From the NCBI RefSeq assembly GCF_009707325.1, contig NZ_CP046103.1:2398012-2462011 (forward strand): a stretch of DNA of 64,000 bases. Direction: 5' to 3'. Below the pieces are notes generated by a model that saw only the letters and a list, made by a program, of their open reading frames with translations, did not search any database and was not told the origin of the DNA. The DNA comes from Pseudomonas sp. IB20. Lineage in GTDB: Bacteria; Pseudomonadota; Gammaproteobacteria; Pseudomonadales; Pseudomonadaceae. The position numbers and the translations under genes were made by a program. Shown here one piece after another: positions 50,474 to 59,008 of this stretch. How positions within the stretch are numbered: position 1 is the first letter of the stretch; each line of letters starts with the position of its first letter.

Positions 50474-51220
50474 GCGCACGGTCAGGCCGAGGACCACGGT
50501 GATAAACACCGGGCGAATGAATTTGGCGCCGCCGCTGATCGCGCTGCGCGCGCCAAAGAACGCGCCACACATGACCGAGAAGCCCATCGCCAGGCCGACG
50601 ATCCAGTCTACCGAGCCATTGAAGATAAACACCGACAGCGCCGCCGCGTTGCTGACGAAGTTCATGCTGCGCGCCACACCGCTGGCTTTGACCAGGTCGA
50701 TGGGGTGCAGCAGCATGGTGCTGACCGTCCAGAACGCACCGGTGCCGGGGCCGGCCACGCCATCGTAGAAACCCAGGCCGAAGCCTTGGGTGGATTGCCA
50801 TTTCTTCTTGATCGGTGCGTCGGCGTCCAGCGGCGCCTTGGGCGTGCCGCCGAAGAGCAAATACACACCGCAGGCGAACACGATCACCGGGAGCATTTTG
50901 TTCAGGGTTTCGGCGGGCAGGTAGTGGGCGACTATTGCACCGGCGAGGGCGCCGATCAGTGTGCCGATGATGGCGTGCACCCATTGGCGCGGGTGGAACA
51001 GCTTGCGCCGGTAGAAGGTGAGGCTGGCGGTGGCGGAGCCGAAGGTGGAGCTGAGTTTATTGGTGCCCAGCACCAGGTGCGGGGGCATGCCGGCGGTGAG
51101 CAGGGCCGGCGTGGTGAGCAGGCCGCCGCCGCCGGCGATGGCGTCGATGAAACCGGCGATGAAGGCTACGACGGCCAGGATGGCGAGGGTGGTCAGGTCA
51201 ACGCTGAGTTCGAAGGGCAT
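50441..51220 (-). CDS. TSUP-family (TauE/SafE) membrane transporter
   Basis: 259 aa, about eight helices. N-terminal [26 protein letters not shown] and [22 protein letters not shown] are typical; a second half-repeat has [15 protein letters not shown]. Family members move sulfite, sulfoacetate or other organic anions; substrate not evident from neighbours. Confidence 0.88.
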   Translation of the reverse strand: MPFELSVDLTTLAILAVVAFIAGFIDAIAGGGGLLTTPALLTAGMPPHLVLGTNKLSSTFGSATASLTFYRRKLFHPRQWVHAIIGTLIGALAGAIVAHYLPAETLNKMLPVIVFACGVYLLFGGTPKAPLDADAPIKKKWQSTQGFGLGFYDGVAGPGTGAFWTVSTMLLHPIDLVKASGVARSMNFVSNAAALSVFIFNGSVDWIVGLAMGFSVMCGAFFGARSAISGGAKFIRPVFITVVLGLTVRLAWQHWFSVA

Positions 51221-51291
51221 GGGCGGGGCTTATAGTTGGCAGGGGGGAGCGAATTGGGTGCGCCTAAGGGCGTTATGGTACCTCTGGCTTT

Positions 51292-51320
51292 GGGTACATA
51301 TCCATTTTTGTGGTACCGAT
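51292..51320 (+). repeat. Solo head of the dispersed TACATATCC repeat
   Basis: GGGTACATATCC followed by ATTTTTGTGGTACCG resembles the start of the long repeats at 55545 and 63581. It lies between the TauE/SafE and pcs genes. Confidence 0.5.
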
Positions 51321-51334
51321 ATGTCCCACCTAGC

Positions 51335-52054
51335 TCAACCGTGGCGTCTATCCCACCACTCCAACCCCGTACGCCACACACAAATCCCCAGGAAATAAGC
51401 CGACATCACCGACCACAACCCAAACGTCCAAGGATTCGTATTCGGATAATCCACCACCATCAAAAAGCTGCACAGCAACCAAATGGTGGTAACGGCGATA
51501 TTCAGCGGCATAAACCGCTTAACCCGAAACGGATGCAAAAACTTCATCGGCGTCACAGTCAGCAGCGCCAAGCCAATCACGGTCAGCAACGTAACCCAGG
51601 CTTCCGGCTGGATGATATACACGCACAAGGCGACCACGTTCCAGGCCGCGGGAAAGCCGACAAAGTAGTTGTCCTTGCTCTTCATGTTCACATTGCAGAA
51701 GCAGAACAACGAAGACACCAGGATCACCGACACCGTGAACAGGTGGGTAAAGTCCGGCAAATCGATATAGCGGTAGATAAACAACGCCGGAATAAACACA
51801 TACGTCAGGTAATCAATCACCAGGTCCAGCACCGAGCCGTCGAAGCTTGGCAACACCGTGCTGACATTCACCCGTCGCGCCAGGGAGCCGTCAACGCCAT
51901 CAACCACCAGCGCCAGGCCCAGCCAGAGCAGGCACGCCTTGGGTGAGTTTTCCAGCAGCGCCAAGGTGGCCAGGAAGGCCAGCACCACGCCGGTGGCGGT
52001 AAAGCCGTGGGCGCCCCAGGCTTTGAGTCTGGCTACATGCAGGGTCGATATCAC
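51335..52054 (-). CDS. pcs: Phosphatidylcholine synthase
   Basis: CDP-diacylglycerol:choline phosphatidyltransferase, 239 aa, about eight helices. GTG start at 52054 with GGAG 8 nt upstream. The CDP-alcohol motif is VVDGVDGSLARRVN followed by FDGSVLDLVIDYLTYVF, the Pcs-type variant. Makes phosphatidylcholine from exogenous choline, as in plant- and host-associated bacteria. Confidence 0.93.
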   Translation of the reverse strand: MISTLHVARLKAWGAHGFTATGVVLAFLATLALLENSPKACLLWLGLALVVDGVDGSLARRVNVSTVLPSFDGSVLDLVIDYLTYVFIPALFIYRYIDLPDFTHLFTVSVILVSSLFCFCNVNMKSKDNYFVGFPAAWNVVALCVYIIQPEAWVTLLTVIGLALLTVTPMKFLHPFRVKRFMPLNIAVTTIWLLCSFLMVVDYPNTNPWTFGLWSVMSAYFLGICVWRTGLEWWDRRHG

Positions 52055-52202
52055 GGGCGGTTCTCCAAAAGGTGAAACAGGGCAGCCGACAACGTAACGC
52101 CGTCGAGTCTGGCCAGGGGATGCAGGTATCGACCGGGAAGGGGGGGATAAGGTTCACCACCCGGTGTATCACTTAGCGTAGCAAGCGTAGGACGTTTCAG
52201 CA

Positions 52203-53129
52203 TCAACCCTGACGGAACACCAGCGCCTTCAAGCCACTTTGTGGGTCGATATCCGGAAATTCAGGCGGATTTTGCAGCCGTTCCACAAAGCGCAGGCCCG
52301 GTGCTTCGCGGGTGACGCCGTCGATCAGGAAGTCTTCGCCGAACGCCGGGTCGTTCATGCACGCCAGGACGGTGCCGTGTGGCGTGAGCAAATCCGGCAA
52401 GCGGCGCAGCACGCGCTGGTAGTCCTTGGTCAGCAGGAAACTGCCTTTCTGGAAGGACGGCGGGTCGATGATCACCAAGTCATAGGGGCCGCTGTGGGTC
52501 ACCTTGGCCCAGGATTTGAAAAGGTCGTGGCCCAGGAAGGTGACATTGCCCAGGTCATGACCATTCAAGCGATGGTTATCGCGACCACGGCTGAGGGCGC
52601 CGCGGGCCATGTCCAGGTTCACCACATGGTCGGCGCCGCCTTCGATGGCCGCGACCGAGAAGCCGCAGGTATAGGCAAACAGGTTCAGCACGCGTTGGCC
52701 CTTGGCCTGCTGGCGCACCCAGTTGCGCCCATAGCGCATATCGAGGAACAGCCCGCTGTTCTGTTTTTTACCCAGGTCGATCAGGTAACGCAGGCCGCCC
52801 TCGGTGATGGTCAGCTCATCAACCGCTTCGCCCACCAGCCACTCGGTGGTGCTTTGCGGCAGGTAGCGATGTTGCAGGGCGACGGTATGCGCGCCATGTT
52901 GGGCCCAGTCGAACTCAACCAGAAGCTGTTTCAACGCGTCCAGCTGCGTAGCCTCGGGCTCTTTGAACAGCGCGACCAGCACCACGCCTTGCAACCAGTC
53001 CACTGTCAGCTGTTCCAGGCCCGGCCAGCAGCGGCCCCGGCCGTGGAACAGGCGCCGGGTTTCAGCGGGCGGGCTGGCCAGGGCGGTGAGCAGGTGGGCG
53101 TGCAGGGTGGCGAGTGCGTCTGGGGTCAT
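52203..53129 (-). CDS. Class I SAM-dependent methyltransferase (RlmI/RlmK-like)
   Basis: 308 aa. The C-terminal two thirds match the rRNA large-subunit m5C/m7G group: NSGLFLDMRYGRNWVRQQAKGQRVLNLFAYTCGFSVAAIEGGA (SAM loop), then VIIDPPSFQKGSF (DPPSF). No PUA domain at the N-terminus. Probably an RNA methyltransferase; target unknown. Confidence 0.85.
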   Translation of the reverse strand: MTPDALATLHAHLLTALASPPAETRRLFHGRGRCWPGLEQLTVDWLQGVVLVALFKEPEATQLDALKQLLVEFDWAQHGAHTVALQHRYLPQSTTEWLVGEAVDELTITEGGLRYLIDLGKKQNSGLFLDMRYGRNWVRQQAKGQRVLNLFAYTCGFSVAAIEGGADHVVNLDMARGALSRGRDNHRLNGHDLGNVTFLGHDLFKSWAKVTHSGPYDLVIIDPPSFQKGSFLLTKDYQRVLRRLPDLLTPHGTVLACMNDPAFGEDFLIDGVTREAPGLRFVERLQNPPEFPDIDPQSGLKALVFRQG

Positions 53130-53132
53130 CGG

Positions 53133-53498
53133 TTAGCGTCGGTCATTGAGCGGGCGGCATTTTAAACACAGTTGCAACGTCTCGTGTGGCTTGAGCACAA
53201 CGTGCTGGTAAAAAGAATGATACGCCCAGCAATACGGCGACTGGTGCGGCATAAAGCGAATCTTGCGGTCTTCCAGCTGCTGGCGCAGGCGCTGCGGGTC
53301 GAGCACTTCCAGCTTGCTCGCCATCACCTGCACCAGTAACTGCTCCAGACGCAACCACACGGCCTGTTTTTCGTCGGCGTTGTAGCCATTCCACTGAATG
53401 ACTTCATGGTGATAACGCTTGCAGCCCCGACAGACCAGATCACCGTAAACGGTGGAACACAGGCCGACGCAGGGGGTCTTGATGGTTTGATTGGGCAT
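53133..53498 (-). CDS. DUF1289-family Cys-rich protein
   Basis: 121 aa from the ATG at 53498. N-terminal TPCVGLCSTVYGDLVCRGCKRYHHEVIQW carries the four Cys of DUF1289, likely metal-binding. C-terminal part also has a CLKC pair. The stop lies 3 nt before the methyltransferase start, suggesting one transcript. Confidence 0.85.
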   Translation of the reverse strand: MPNQTIKTPCVGLCSTVYGDLVCRGCKRYHHEVIQWNGYNADEKQAVWLRLEQLLVQVMASKLEVLDPQRLRQQLEDRKIRFMPHQSPYCWAYHSFYQHVVLKPHETLQLCLKCRPLNDRR

Positions 53499-53539
53499 AA
53501 AAAGTAATGTGCAAAGTCTATAGAACACCACGGACCCAA

Positions 53540-53629
53540 TGTGGGAGCGGGCTTGCTCGCGAATGCGGTGGGTCAGTCACTGGATGCATCGACTGACACA
53601 CTGTATTCGCGAGCAAGCCCGCGCCCACA
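53540..53629. repeat. Intact REP doublet (REPIN), empty-site relative of 5977-6153
   Basis: Left arm TGTGGGAGCGGGCTTGCTCG, right arm ending GCAAGCCCGCGCCCACA; spacer contains GACTGACACA as in the mtl copy. It has no insert at the position where the mtl copy carries the MITE. Confidence 0.9.
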
Positions 53630-53744
53630 ATTTTAGATCTATGCCGTGGCACCGGTGGACGAGACTATTCAGCATTGAAACTCACATCAACCCTTGAATG
53701 GATGATCTTGGTGTAAGAAGGCTCCTATTCAAATCACGGAGCAT

Positions 53745-53771
53745 AAAAAAGCCCTGAACATGTCAGGGCTT
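53745..53771 (-). terminator. Intrinsic terminator after nrdB
   Basis: Minus strand AAGCCCTGA / TCAGGGCTT stem, 5-nt loop, followed by TTTTTT. It lies 23 nt past the nrdB stop. Confidence 0.9.
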
Positions 53772-53793
53772 CTTGATGTTGCCGGCTTAGGGA

Positions 53794-55044
53794 TTAATCC
53801 CAGCTCAACGCGCCACCGGTTTGATACTCGATCACGCGGGTTTCGAAGAAGTTTTTCTCTTTCTTCAAGTCCATGATCTCGCTCATCCACGGGAACGGGT
53901 TGGTGGTGCCTGGGTATTCTTCTTTCAAGCCGATCTGCGACAGACGACGGTTGGCGATGAACTTGAGGTAGTCCTCCATCATTGCCGCATTCATGCCGAG
54001 AACACCGCGCGGCATGGTATCGCGCGCATATTCAATCTCCAGCTGAGTCCCTTGCAGGATCATCTGGGTCGCTTCTTCCTTCATTTCAGCATCCCACAAA
54101 TGTGGGTTTTCGATTTTGATCTGGTTGATCACATCGATACCGAAGTTCAGGTGCATCGACTCGTCGCGCAGGATGTACTGGAACTGCTCGGCCACGCCGG
54201 TCATTTTGTTGCGACGGCCCATGGACAGGATCTGGGTGAAGCCACAGTAGAAGAAGATGCCTTCCAGGACGCAGTAGTAAGCGACCAAGTTGCGCAGCAG
54301 CTCTTTATCAGTCTCAACGGTGCCGGTTTCGAACTTCGGATCGGAGATCGAACGGGTGTACTTCAGGCCCCAGGCGGCTTTTTTCGCCACCGATGGGATC
54401 TCGTGGTACATGTTGAAGATCTCGCCTTCATCCATGGCCAGCGATTCGATGCAGTACTGGTAGGCGTGGGTGTGGATCGCTTCTTCGAAGGCCTGACGCA
54501 GGATGTACTGGCGGCACTCCGGGTTGGTGATCAGGCGGTACACGGCCAGCACCAGGTTGTTCGCGACCAACGAATCCGCAGTGGAGAAGAAGCCGAGGTT
54601 GCGCATGACGATGCGGCGTTCGTCGTCGGTCAGGCCTTCGGGGTTTTTCCACAGGGCGATGTCGGCGGTCATGTTGACCTCTTGCGGCATCCAGTGGTTG
54701 GCGCAGCCGTCGAGGTACTTTTGCCAGGCCCAGTCGTACTTGAACGGCACGAGTTGGTTGAGGTCGGCGCGGCAGTTGATCATGCGTTTTTCGTCAACGG
54801 CGACGCGGGCGGCGGAGCCTTCCAGCTCAGCGAGGCCTTCGGCGACGTCGAGTTTGTCCAGGGCGGCCTTGGCGCGGATGATCGCGGCGGAGTCGTTGGC
54901 AGTCACGTTGCGCGCTTCCAGCGCGGCAGCGGCGCCGGCACCGTCGAGACGGTCCATGTTGGCTTCACTGGCGTGGCCGGCGTTGGCGCCCTTGATCACC
55001 GCTGCACCGGTGTCTTCGTTGTCGACTTCATCCCAACTCAGCAT
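53794..55044 (-). CDS. nrdB: Class Ia ribonucleotide reductase beta subunit NrdB
   Basis: Di-iron/tyrosyl-radical subunit that works with NrdA to reduce ribonucleotides, 416 aa from the ATG at 55044 (AAGGAG 8 nt upstream). Ligands by alignment with E. coli: Asp157 (STADS), Glu188 and His191 ([10 protein letters not shown]), Glu261 (VLEGIFFY), Glu295 and His298 (RDESMHL); Tyr195 is the radical Tyr. The first ~85 residues are an Ala-rich extension. No nrdA is found upstream within the window. Confidence 0.96.
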   Translation of the reverse strand: MLSWDEVDNEDTGAAVIKGANAGHASEANMDRLDGAGAAAALEARNVTANDSAAIIRAKAALDKLDVAEGLAELEGSAARVAVDEKRMINCRADLNQLVPFKYDWAWQKYLDGCANHWMPQEVNMTADIALWKNPEGLTDDERRIVMRNLGFFSTADSLVANNLVLAVYRLITNPECRQYILRQAFEEAIHTHAYQYCIESLAMDEGEIFNMYHEIPSVAKKAAWGLKYTRSISDPKFETGTVETDKELLRNLVAYYCVLEGIFFYCGFTQILSMGRRNKMTGVAEQFQYILRDESMHLNFGIDVINQIKIENPHLWDAEMKEEATQMILQGTQLEIEYARDTMPRGVLGMNAAMMEDYLKFIANRRLSQIGLKEEYPGTTNPFPWMSEIMDLKKEKNFFETRVIEYQTGGALSWD

Positions 55045-55162
55045 TGAAATACTCCTTCCTGATCTGTTCTGACGGCGTGTGAACCCGTCCAAAAAATGCG
55101 GTTTGCAGGCTACTAGGCATTGAAATGCTGCGCGTAGTGTGGTCGGTAAATACCGATACTGC

Positions 55163-55210
55163 ACACTATGTAGTGGTCTGTTCTGTTTGTGGGCACACTA
55201 TATGGTGTGT
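55163..55210 (-). promoter_or_regulatory. Paired NrdR boxes upstream of nrdB
   Basis: ACACTATATGGTGTGT (55195-55210) matches the NrdR consensus ACACWATATATWGTGT at 14 of 16; a weaker box ACACTATGTAGTGGTC (55163-55178) is exactly 32 nt away, three helical turns. They lie 120-166 nt upstream of nrdB. Confidence 0.75.
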
Positions 55211-55314
55211 AACAAAGTAGGTCAACGCACAAGATAGGCGCTCATCGGTCGCTGCCAGGCGGTCATTCGGCTATAAAGCCTGGGTTCACTGGCCACACAC
55301 GGAAACTCAAGGGA

Positions 55315-55428
55315 ATGAAAAAAAATCTGATCCGCCCAGCCACTCAAGAAGACGCCGAAAGCCTCTTCGCGGTGCACCAAAACGCCGTCGAAAACCTGTT
55401 CAATGCTCGGCTTTCGCAAGATCGGTGG
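55315..55428 (+). pseudogene. GNAT acetyltransferase relic 1 (N-terminal part)
   Basis: Starts with a ribosome site (AAGGGA) and MKKNLIRPATQEDAESLFAV, the usual GNAT N-terminus, through QNAVENLFNA. It then jumps to a frameshifted fragment of the C-terminal GFRKIG block and ends in unrelated sequence. 50 bp (55359-55408) are identical to relic 2 at 56167. Confidence 0.7.
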
Positions 55429-55544
55429 GGCACTATGCGCGGCCGGATATTTTCGAGCTGGTGGTGGATGAGCGCGCCAAGCCGGGGGTGCGCACTATCA
55501 CTGACTAAAGCTTGCCGGCGATAGCGGTCTTTGGGGGGCGCTTC

Positions 55545-55935
55545 TTTAGGTAGATTGGGTACATATCCGTTGCTGCGGTAACGGCGGCTTAGGGTTTCGC
55601 TCTTACAGCGAGTCACTTTTTTACAAACGCCTAAAAAAGTAACCAAAAAACGCTTTGCCCCACCACTCGGTGCCTCGCTTAGGCTCGGCGTGCGGCCATC
55701 GTGGTTAACGGGGCCGCCGCCGCGAAACGCCTAAAAAAGTAACCAAAAAACGCTTTGCCCCACCATTCGGTGCCTCGCTTAGGCTCGGCGTGCGGCCATC
55801 GTGGTTAACGGGGCCTGTCAGATCAAGATCAAAAGCAGAGCAGGGCGGCCTAGTAGCCGACCTGAGTGGTAGAGGCAAAAGCAGGGCAACAACAGAGCAG
55901 AAGAAGAGCTGCTTTTCTGTGGGAGCTGGCTTGTC
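55545..55935 (+). repeat. Dispersed intergenic repeat, deleted and internally duplicated copy
   Basis: Head TAGATTGGGTACATATCCGT, body ACAGCGAGTCACTTTTTTAC, tail CGGCCTAGTAGCCGACCTGA and CTGCTTTTCTGTGGGAG, matching 63581-63990. It lacks the central palindrome present there. A 90-bp block (55625-55714) is repeated at 55725-55814 with one mismatch. Confidence 0.8.
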
Positions 55936-56030
55936 GGATCGCCGCACCGCTGCGATGCAGACACCTCGGTTTGTCAGGCATAACTGCCATCACCGGCACG
56001 CCAGCACCCACATTCGACTGTGTGTGAGGC

Positions 56031-56160
56031 TTATAGGATCGGTTTGCCGCCAGTCACCCCATAGCGCGAACCCGAAATGTAGCTGGCTTCATCCGAGGCC
56101 AGCAGCACATAGATCGGCGCCACTTCCACCGGTTGGCCGGGACGCCCCAGCGGGGTTTCG
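56031..56160 (-). pseudogene. SDR dehydrogenase relic (C-terminal 42 codons)
   Basis: Minus strand ETPLGRPGQPVEVAPIYVLL, then SDEASYISGSRYGVTGGKPIL and a TAA stop: the C-terminus of a YhdF/glucose-dehydrogenase-like SDR. Everything N-terminal is missing; at 56160 it joins GNAT relic 2. Sequence from 55936 to 56030 shows nothing recognisable. Confidence 0.75.
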
Positions 56161-56166
56161 CTGCCG

Positions 56167-56310
56167 GAAAGCCTCTTCGCGGTGCACCAAAACGCCGTCG
56201 AAAACCTGTTCAATGCCGACTACGGCTTTCGCAAGATCGGCGAGGGTAGGTTCAGCCGTGGCAACAGCCCGGTTTCCATCGAGATCATCAGGATGGAGCG
56301 GGCTTTTTAG
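56167..56310 (+). pseudogene. GNAT acetyltransferase relic 2 (internal deletion)
   Basis: ESLFAVHQNAVENLFNA fused directly to the C-terminal YGFRKIGEGRFSRGNSPVSI ending IIRMERAF and TAG. The middle of the gene, with the acetyl-CoA site, is gone and the start is missing. It shares the same N-to-C fusion point as relic 1, so one deletion preceded duplication. Confidence 0.75.
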
Positions 56311-56416
56311 GAAAGGAAACGCGCGCGGGCTCACGCTGGGTGCTGGGCCAGCGGATCAACAATGAGGGATGACGGCCAAATTGACGACTTGTCCACGACT
56401 GGATATGTTGTCTTGC

Positions 56417-57043
56417 ATGAAAAACACCTCGCCCGAAGAAACCACCCTGATCAGCCAGCTCGAACAGATTGCCGAAGGCTTGAGCAAAACCTTCAGCCCA
56501 TTCTGCGAAGTGGTGCTGCACGACTTGCGCGACCCGCAGCACGCGATCCTGGCCATTCATAACAACCTTTCGGGGCGCCAACCGGGCGACCCGGCGACCG
56601 AGCTGGGCCTGGCGCGGATTGCCGACCCGGACTACCCGCAAGTCATCGCCAACTACCAGAATCAATTCGCCGATGGCCGCCAGGTCAAGAGCACGTCGAT
56701 CGGCATCAAGGACGCCAGCGGCAAGTACGTCGCCGCGTTGTGCATGAACGTCGATCTCTCGTTGTTCCGAGGCTTGCGGGGCATGTTGGAACAGTTTGGT
56801 TCAGTCAGTGGCGACACGCCCGGCGAGTCCCTCGAGCCGTCCGGTGCCGACGTGATTCGCGCGCGTATCGACCAGTTCGCCGCGCGCCTGGCGACCACCC
56901 CGCGCGCGCTCAAGACGGCGGATCGGCGGCTGCTCCTGCAAGAGCTGAAAGACTCAGGCTGCATGGACATTCGCCGGGCCATGGAGACGGTGGCCTCGCA
57001 CCTGGGCGTGTCACGCGCAGCGGTCTACACCTACGCCAAGTAG
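56417..57043 (+). CDS. YheO/DauR-type regulator (PAS-like + HTH)
   Basis: About 208 aa from the ATG at 56417 (56405 and 56369 are in frame; no clear ribosome site decides). The YheO-like PAS_6 domain is ISQLEQIAEGLSKTFSPFCEVVLHDLRDP...STSIGIKDASGKYVAALCMNVDLS; the C-terminal HTH is GCMDIRRAMETVASHLGVSRAAVYTYAK. Relatives control D-arginine or hydroxy-aspartate catabolism. Convergent with the PLP ammonia-lyase gene, which may be its target. Confidence 0.85.
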   Translation: MKNTSPEETTLISQLEQIAEGLSKTFSPFCEVVLHDLRDPQHAILAIHNNLSGRQPGDPATELGLARIADPDYPQVIANYQNQFADGRQVKSTSIGIKDASGKYVAALCMNVDLSLFRGLRGMLEQFGSVSGDTPGESLEPSGADVIRARIDQFAARLATTPRALKTADRRLLLQELKDSGCMDIRRAMETVASHLGVSRAAVYTYAK

Positions 57044-57289
57044 CGCCCCACGGCTTCAACCTCCACCCGATTCATGGCGCCTCGCTGAGCAGCGCGGCAT
57101 AGCGCTGGATATCGACGTTGCCACCGGTGACGATAATCCCCCCTCGCACCTGGGCGTGTCACGCGCAGCGGTCTACACCTACGCCAAGTAGCGCCCCACG
57201 GCTTCAACCTCCACCCGATTCATGGCGCCTCGCTGAGCAGCGCGGCATAGCGCTGGATATCGACGTTGCCACCGGTGACGATAATCCCC
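56994..57289. repeat. Perfect tandem duplication, 2 x 148 bp
   Basis: Units 56994-57141 and 57142-57289 are identical. Each holds the 3' end of the regulator gene and the 3' end of the convergent ammonia-lyase gene, so both genes remain whole: the regulator ends in unit 1 and the lyase in unit 2. Confidence 0.95.
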
Positions 57290-58185
57290 ACGCGTTGGCC
57301 CTTGAACTGCTTGCCCAGTTGGCGCAACGCCGCGAGGCCCAGACAGCCGGTGGGTTCCACCACCATCTTCATGCGCTGCATGAAAAACCGCATGGCATCC
57401 ACCAACTGCGCGTCGGAGACGGTGAGGATGTCGCTCACCAGGTCCCGAATGATCGGGAAAGTGAAGTTGCCCAGGTGCTGGGTTTGCGCACCGTCGGCGA
57501 TGGTCGCCGGGGTGTCGATGTGCACGATGCTGCCGGTGCGCAATGAGCGCTGGCCGTCGTTGCCGGCTTCGGGTTCGACACCAAACAGCTGGCAATCCGG
57601 TGACAGCGCGTGGGTCGAAAGCGCAGTGCCTGAAAGCATGCCGCCACCGCCCAGGCCGACGAACAGAGCGTCCAAGGGCCCGGTGAACGCCAGCAACTCC
57701 TTGGCGGCCGTGCCTTGGCCGGCGAGGATGTGCGGGTGGTCGTAGGGCGGGATCAGGGTCATCCCTTGCTCGTTGGCAAGGCGACGACCGATCGCTTCGC
57801 GGTCTTCAGTGAAGCGGTCATACAGCACCACACTGGCGCCATATTCGCGGGTGGCGGCGACCTTGGCGGCCGGCGCATCGGAGGGCATCACAATCGTCGC
57901 CGGCATGCCCAGCAAACGCGCCGCCAGGGCAATACCCTGGGCGTGGTTGCCGGAGGAGAACGCCACCACGCCAGCCTTGCGCTGCGGCGCGTCAAACTGC
58001 GAAAGGGCATTGAACGCGCCACGAAACTTGAACGAGCCGGTGCGTTGCAGGTTTTCACATTTGATGAAGACTTCAGCGCCGGTTTCGGCGTTGAGGGTGC
58101 GCGAGGTGAACACTGGCGTGGGATGCGCGAAGCCCTCCAGGCGCTGGGCGGCGGCGATGACGTCTGGGTAGGTAGGCAATTGCAT
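57220..58185 (-). CDS. PLP-dependent threonine/hydroxyaspartate ammonia-lyase family enzyme
   Basis: 321 aa from the ATG at 58185 (GAGGT 8 nt upstream). Fold-type II PLP enzyme: PLP Lys in RTGSFKFRGAFNAL, SSGNHAQGIALAARLLG, glycine loop VGLGGGGMLSG and C-terminal TGGNVD. Without the ACT domain of biosynthetic IlvA. Candidates are catabolic threonine dehydratase, serine racemase/dehydratase or threo-3-hydroxyaspartate dehydratase; the DauR-type neighbour favours the latter kind. Confidence 0.88.
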   Translation of the reverse strand: MQLPTYPDVIAAAQRLEGFAHPTPVFTSRTLNAETGAEVFIKCENLQRTGSFKFRGAFNALSQFDAPQRKAGVVAFSSGNHAQGIALAARLLGMPATIVMPSDAPAAKVAATREYGASVVLYDRFTEDREAIGRRLANEQGMTLIPPYDHPHILAGQGTAAKELLAFTGPLDALFVGLGGGGMLSGTALSTHALSPDCQLFGVEPEAGNDGQRSLRTGSIVHIDTPATIADGAQTQHLGNFTFPIIRDLVSDILTVSDAQLVDAMRFFMQRMKMVVEPTGCLGLAALRQLGKQFKGQRVGIIVTGGNVDIQRYAALLSEAP

Positions 58186-58208
58186 GCGACGGACCTCGTT
58201 TGCGTGTT

Positions 58209-58223
58209 TGGATAAAATATCCA
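58209..58223. promoter_or_regulatory. Perfect palindrome upstream of the ammonia-lyase
   Basis: TGGATA-AAA-TATCCA, 24-38 nt upstream of the lyase start in the divergent promoter. Possible operator overlapping a -10 region; regulator unknown. Confidence 0.4.
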
Positions 58224-58298
58224 TATCAAGACAAATAGTAAAGTTCCGTTGGGTCATGCTAGCGTTTCGAGCTTCTTTGACTGCTGGAGGGTTCGCCG

Positions 58299-58916
58299 TT
58301 GATCCGACTCACCGACTACATCGCCAACGTTGCCCAGTCACCGTTGGCGCCGTGGGCTGAACTGGCACCTTGGGCGCTGGTGACACAGGCGTCCGCCATT
58401 GTTCGTACGTTGCTGGCCGAACTGCCTGCCGATGAGTACATCATTCACGATGAAATCGCCGTGCACCGAACCGCCACCGTAGAACCCGGCGCTTTGCTCA
58501 AAGGCCCGCTGATCATCGGTGCCGAGTGTTTCATCGCCAGCGGCGCGCTGCTGCGTGGTGGCTGCTGGGTGGATGCGCACTGCATCATCGGCCCCGGCGC
58601 CGAGCTGAAAACGTCGTTTGTGTTCAGTGGCAGCAAGCTGGCGCACTTCAATTTTGTCGGCGATTCGGTGCTCGGCCATGGGATCAATCTGGAGGCCGGC
58701 AGCATCGTCGCCAACTACCGCAACGAACGAGAGGACAAGGACGTGCAGGTGCGCATCGACGGGCAATTGCAGCGCACCGGTTGCGACAAATTCGGCGCTT
58801 TGCTCGGCGATCAAAGCCGAATCGGCGCCAATGCGGTGCTGGCGCCGGGCGCGGTGTTGGCGCCTGCCAGCGTCATCGGCCGTGGGCAGGTGTTCGACGC
58901 GGAGGTGTCTGCATAA
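58299..58916 (+). CDS. Left-handed beta-helix (LbetaH) acyltransferase-like protein
   Basis: 205 aa. TTG start at 58299 with GGAGGG 8 nt upstream. Hexapeptide turns run from about residue 54 (AVHRTATVEPGALLKGPLIIGAECFIASGALLRGGCWVDAHCIIGPG) to IGANAVLAPGAVLAPASVIG, as in the GlmU C-terminal domain. KTSFVFSGSKLAHFNFVGDS resembles the nucleotide-sugar-linked family. Acceptor unknown. Confidence 0.8.
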   Translation: MIRLTDYIANVAQSPLAPWAELAPWALVTQASAIVRTLLAELPADEYIIHDEIAVHRTATVEPGALLKGPLIIGAECFIASGALLRGGCWVDAHCIIGPGAELKTSFVFSGSKLAHFNFVGDSVLGHGINLEAGSIVANYRNEREDKDVQVRIDGQLQRTGCDKFGALLGDQSRIGANAVLAPGAVLAPASVIGRGQVFDAEVSA

Positions 58917-58956
58917 ACGCAATGTTGAAAAGAGCATGGTGTGTCGGCACGATATT

Positions 58957-58975
58957 AAATAGAATTAATCTCATT
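58957..58975 (+). promoter_or_regulatory. Fur-box-like site before fecI-like gene
   Basis: AAATAGAATTAATCTCATT resembles the Pseudomonas Fur box and lies 34-52 nt upstream of the sigma-factor ATG, where iron repression of FecI genes is usual. Confidence 0.6.
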
Positions 58976-59008
58976 TGAGACTCACTCGCGCCGCGCAGGT
59001 CGCTTGCC

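Noticed and set aside
52239-55047. Plus-strand frames of 308 and 408 codons opposite the methyltransferase and nrdB
   Set aside because: Shadows of conserved minus-strand genes with all catalytic residues present.
58917-59008. Gap before fecI considered as a small RNA
   Set aside because: Only 92 nt, with a Fur-like site and promoter; no terminator-like hairpin.
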